Positions 61,373 to 64,000 of a stretch of DNA of 64,000 nucleotides are shown here, one piece after another (position 1 is the first letter of the stretch; each line of letters opens with the position of its first letter). The notes below the pieces were generated by a model that worked only from the letters and a program-made list of their open reading frames with translations, ran no database searches and was not told the DNA's origin. The DNA comes from Planctomycetales bacterium (GTDB taxonomy: Bacteria; Planctomycetota; Planctomycetia; Planctomycetales; Planctomycetaceae): assembly GCA_028285345.1 (NCBI GenBank), contig JANQPT010000002.1, forward strand, positions 1-64,000, written 5' to 3'. A program made the translations under genes and the position numbers.

Positions 61373-62620
61373 GTGACACGGCTTGCGGTTTTTTTGTTAG
61401 CGGTGGTGATTCTCGCAGGGCCGCTCTGCGCCAAGCCCCCCAATATGGTATTGATCATCTCCGACGATCAGGCCTGGACCGATTTCGGCTTCATGGGGCA
61501 CGAGACCATTCAGACACCCAGCCTGGACCGTCTCGCCCGCGAAAGCGCCGTTTTTACACGCGGTTATGTTCCCGATAGCCTTTGCCGACCCTCTCTGGCG
61601 ACGATTATCTCCGGCCTCTATCCACATCAACACAAGATCGTCGGCAATGATCCGCCCAAGGGGACGAATCGGCGGAAGATGCTCAAACACGTTCAAGCCA
61701 TGCCTTCGCTGCCCAGAATCCTGGGCAAGCAGGGGTACCGCAGTTTTCAGTCCGGCAAATGGTGGGAGGGAAACTACCGCCGGGGCGGGTTCACGCATGG
61801 GATGACGCACGGCGACCCGAAGCGTAAAGGACGTCACGGCGACGAGGGACTTAAGATCGGCCGCAACGGGATGGAACCGATTTTTGATTTCATCCGCGAA
61901 TCGGGCGACACGCCGTTTTTTGTCTGGTATGCGCCCTTCTTGCCGCACACACCACACAATCCGCCGGAGCGGCTGCTCAAAAAATATCAGCAGCCCGGCA
62001 GATCGATTCACGTGGCACGGTACTACGCGATGTGCGAATGGTTCGACGAGACGTGCGGCGAATTGTTGGACTTCCTTGATGAGAATCAATTGGCCGGCAA
62101 TACGCTGGTGGCGTTCGTGACGGATAACGGCTGGATTCAACGGACCGACAGCGGACGCTTCGCCCCGAAGAGCAAACGTTCGCAATACGACGGGGGGTTG
62201 CGGACGCCGATTATGCTCCGCTGGCCGGGGAGGATTTCGCCGGGCAAGAACGAGACGTTGGCGAGCAGCATTGACTTGGCGCCGACGATCCTGCGGGCGT
62301 GTGGTGTGAAACCGCCGTCCGAGTTGCCGGGAATTGACTTGATCTCAGTCGCCAACGGCACGCCGGCGGAACGCAAAGCGATTTTCGGCGAGATCTTCGA
62401 ACACGACGTCGCGGACGTCGACGATCCGGCGGCCAGTTTGCTATATCGCTGGATGATCATGGGCCGCTGGAAGCTGATTGTGCCTAAAAAAACCGGCGCC
62501 GCCGTCGAGCTGTATGACCTGATCGCGGATCCACACGAAACAAAGAACCTTGCCGATGAGAACCGAGACAAGGTCGGCGAATTGAGGAAACATCTCAACG
62601 CTTGGTGGTCCGGCCGATGA
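61373..62620 (+). CDS. Exported sulfatase with atypical CRPSL active-site motif
   Basis: A 415-residue sulfatase. GTG at 61373 is chosen: GGGAG stands six bases upstream and a signal peptide (RLAVFLLAVVILAGPLCAK) begins at once. Landmarks: NMVLIISDDQAWTDFGFMG with D31-D32, the active-site segment SLCRPSLATIISGLYPHQHK, YRSFQSGKWWEGNY, FFVWYAPFLPHTPHNPP, VAFVTDNGWIQ and the C-terminal KLIVPKKTGAAVELYDLIAD. The nucleophile C71 is followed by R-P-S-L rather than x-P-S-R, so the Arg needed by known formylglycine-forming enzymes is replaced by Leu. A planctomycete subgroup seems to share this form. The cyclophilin gene follows 48 bp downstream. Confidence 0.9.
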   Translation: MTRLAVFLLAVVILAGPLCAKPPNMVLIISDDQAWTDFGFMGHETIQTPSLDRLARESAVFTRGYVPDSLCRPSLATIISGLYPHQHKIVGNDPPKGTNRRKMLKHVQAMPSLPRILGKQGYRSFQSGKWWEGNYRRGGFTHGMTHGDPKRKGRHGDEGLKIGRNGMEPIFDFIRESGDTPFFVWYAPFLPHTPHNPPERLLKKYQQPGRSIHVARYYAMCEWFDETCGELLDFLDENQLAGNTLVAFVTDNGWIQRTDSGRFAPKSKRSQYDGGLRTPIMLRWPGRISPGKNETLASSIDLAPTILRACGVKPPSELPGIDLISVANGTPAERKAIFGEIFEHDVADVDDPAASLLYRWMIMGRWKLIVPKKTGAAVELYDLIADPHETKNLADENRDKVGELRKHLNAWWSGR

Positions 62621-62668
62621 GGCGGGGCGGAACAAGCATGGACATTTTAGAGAGAAAGCGATCGTTCG

Positions 62669-63094
62669 ATGAAGACTGCCACAATTGTGACCAACAAAGG
62701 CACCATCACGCTGGAATTGTACGACGACAAGGTCCCGAACACCGTTGGCAACTTTGAGAAGCTGGCGGGGCAAGGGTTCTACGACGGGCTGACATTTCAC
62801 CGGGTCATCGAGGACTTCATGATTCAAACCGGCTGCCCGATCGGAAACGGAACCGGCGATGCGGGGTACAAGTTTGACGATGAATTTCACGATGACCTCA
62901 GGCATGACGGACCGGGCGTGTTGTCGATGGCCAACGCGGGGCCGAACACGAATGGCTCACAATTCTTCATCACACACAAAGAGACTCCCTGGCTAGATGG
63001 CAAACATTCCGTCTTCGGCCGCGTCACCGAGGGGCAAGACGTCGTCGATGCCATCGCGCAAGGGGACACGATGGAGAAGGTGACTGTCGCGTAA
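62669..63094 (+). CDS. Cyclophilin-type peptidyl-prolyl cis-trans isomerase
   Basis: A 141-residue cytosolic enzyme that speeds up rotation about X-Pro bonds. It is the short bacterial type: [60 protein letters not shown] with the catalytic R-x-x-x-x-F-M-x-Q motif, [20 protein letters not shown] and [11 protein letters not shown]. No signal peptide. It is likely co-transcribed with the preceding sulfatase gene, though no functional link is implied. Convergent with surE, with only 15 bp between stops. Confidence 0.95.
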   Translation: MKTATIVTNKGTITLELYDDKVPNTVGNFEKLAGQGFYDGLTFHRVIEDFMIQTGCPIGNGTGDAGYKFDDEFHDDLRHDGPGVLSMANAGPNTNGSQFFITHKETPWLDGKHSVFGRVTEGQDVVDAIAQGDTMEKVTVA

Positions 63095-63109
63095 GAGGAG
63101 CGGGCCGAA

Positions 63110-63805
63110 CTACGCGCCGCCCTCCATCACCACTTTCGTCACGGCAATGGCGCCGGAAAAGCAAACGTCGACGTCACCGCCGACGGAGCGCGGCCGCCTG
63201 TGGTAGTTGCCGCGATAGTGATAGCCTTCGTCGAGCTGATCATAAACCACCGGATGCGGACTGGTGTCCAACGGGCAAAACACGATGTCCGGGACGCCGT
63301 CCAACTCGGCGTGGTCGGGCAGATTCACGTTCCAGTAGGCGCCCGGCGGCAATTCTTCCTGGAGCAGTCGTTCTAAGACCGCGCGCACCATACCCTCGGA
63401 CGTGGTCCAATCAATCTCCTCCCGATTGCGGCGATACTGCGAAAAGGCGACTCCGGGCCGGCCCAATAAGACCGCTTCGCGGACGGCGGCGACCGTCCCG
63501 GACATATAGACGTCGATGCCCAGATTTCCGCCGTCATTGATTCCGGCAAGCACCCATGCGGCGTCGGGCAGGATTTGGGTCAGTCCAATCCGAGTACAGT
63601 CGGCCGGGCTGCTGTCCAATGCGTGGCGGCTAGGTGACCGCTCCTGGAGCGTCAACGGCCGCGATACGTTTACGCGGTGGCCACATCCGGAGTGGGGTTC
63701 CGCGGGAGCGACAACAGTCAGCTCCCCCAGACCCGCGACGGCCCGCTCCAACGTAGACAACCCCGGCGCGTCAATTCCATCGTCATTTGTGAGCAGTATC
63801 TTCAT
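63110..63805 (-). CDS. surE: 5'/3'-nucleotidase SurE
   Basis: A 231-residue enzyme that removes phosphate from nucleoside monophosphates, with a divalent metal, in the stationary-phase survival system. It begins with the canonical MKILLTNDDGIDAPGLSTLE, whose two Asp residues hold the metal, and continues with VVAPAEPHSGCGHRVNVSRP, WVLAGINDGGNLGIDVYMSG (the NxGxN-like region), TVAAVREAVLLGRPGVAFSQ and the NVNLPDH strand. ATG at 63805 is selected for the family start; a Met at 63820 would add five residues, and neither has a strong ribosome binding site. Confidence 0.92.
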   Translation of the reverse strand: MKILLTNDDGIDAPGLSTLERAVAGLGELTVVAPAEPHSGCGHRVNVSRPLTLQERSPSRHALDSSPADCTRIGLTQILPDAAWVLAGINDGGNLGIDVYMSGTVAAVREAVLLGRPGVAFSQYRRNREEIDWTTSEGMVRAVLERLLQEELPPGAYWNVNLPDHAELDGVPDIVFCPLDTSPHPVVYDQLDEGYHYRGNYHRRPRSVGGDVDVCFSGAIAVTKVVMEGGA

Positions 63806-63951
63806 CAACGCACCGGCCATTCAGGAAATCGAAGCGATCAAGCCGATTCTCGCGACCGGTGCACAACGAGTCAATGTCCGATCCGAGGACTCTCAGAGTC
63901 GACGATCATGCTTTTCAATCCTCCAGCCTCACACCTACAGCCTCCAGCCTC

Positions 63952-63988
63952 ACAAAAACACCCCGCCGCAGATCTCTCCGCGACGGGG
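63952..63988 (-). terminator. Rho-independent-like terminator of a gene beyond the right edge
   Basis: Read on the minus strand, CCCCG pairs with CGGGG and GCG with CGC around an AGATCT-containing loop (63961-63988), followed by TGTTTTTGTG. It would end a minus-strand gene starting to the right of the window. Confidence 0.55.
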
Positions 63989-64000
63989 CATCGGGTTGGG

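Overview
The window looks like chromosomal DNA of a planctomycete (phylum Planctomycetota). The evidence is the gene mix: two DUF1501 proteins with Tat leaders, sulfatases, PQQ-like beta-propellers, a BBP7 outer-membrane barrel, a 3-keto-disaccharide hydrolase domain, a DUF6807 protein, an LEDRRLM-type N-terminal signal on a calcium-repeat protein, EF-hand proteins and many lone TIM-barrel sugar isomerase-like genes. Genes are mostly short transcription units on both strands, with G+C-rich third positions. No phage, integrase or transposase gene is visible and no CRISPR array was found.

Layout. 1-8.9 kb: the end of a RodA/FtsW gene, an ankyrin protein, a DUF427 protein, a DUF1501 protein, a very large PQQ-propeller/methyltransferase-like/malectin-like protein, a block of REP-like hairpins and an NHL-repeat protein. 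9-18.3 kb: an HpcH/HpaI aldolase overlapping a serine beta-lactamase-like gene, an arylsulfatase, an ADP-ribosylglycohydrolase, a possible structured RNA, a CopA-like multicopper oxidase and an OprB porin. 18.5-24.6 kb: an accessory island with two SMI1/KNR4 (SUKH) proteins, two small unknown genes, two copies of a 73-bp palindromic repeat and a two-gene prokaryotic Argonaute system. 24.7-30 kb: class II ribonucleotide reductase (nrdJ) with its terminator, a DUF6807 protein and a VOC protein. 30-45 kb: a Cys/Gly-rich lipoprotein, TIM-barrel proteins, a membrane glycosyltransferase-like protein, ilvD, the calcium-repeat protein, a YheT-type hydrolase, a universal stress protein, a Trm112-like/methyltransferase pair, a BBP7 barrel and a UxaA-type dehydratase. 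45-64 kb: a Gfo/Idh/MocA-3-keto-disaccharide hydrolase fusion, a tRNA-like element with anticodon CAT, GNAT, EF-hand, PQQ, intradiol dioxygenase, DUF1028, alpha/beta hydrolase, an FHA-GAF-SpoIIE phosphatase, a TIM barrel, a WD40 protein next to DUF1501, a sulfatase, a cyclophilin and surE.

The most interesting system is at 21267-24609. The second gene is a short Argonaute (MID-PIWI only, catalytic residues lost). The first gene carries, in order, a restriction-endonuclease-like (Mrr/PD-(D/E)XK) region, a TIR-like region and an APAZ-like region. This resembles SPARTA (short pAgo plus TIR-APAZ), in which guide-directed recognition of invader DNA switches on NAD(P) destruction, but with an additional nuclease-like module in front. 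The two genes overlap, so they are very probably one operon. The stretch is visibly richer in A/T than its neighbours and sits beside SUKH genes and repeats, which fits a transferred defence island. All assignments come from reading motifs by eye; no database search was run.
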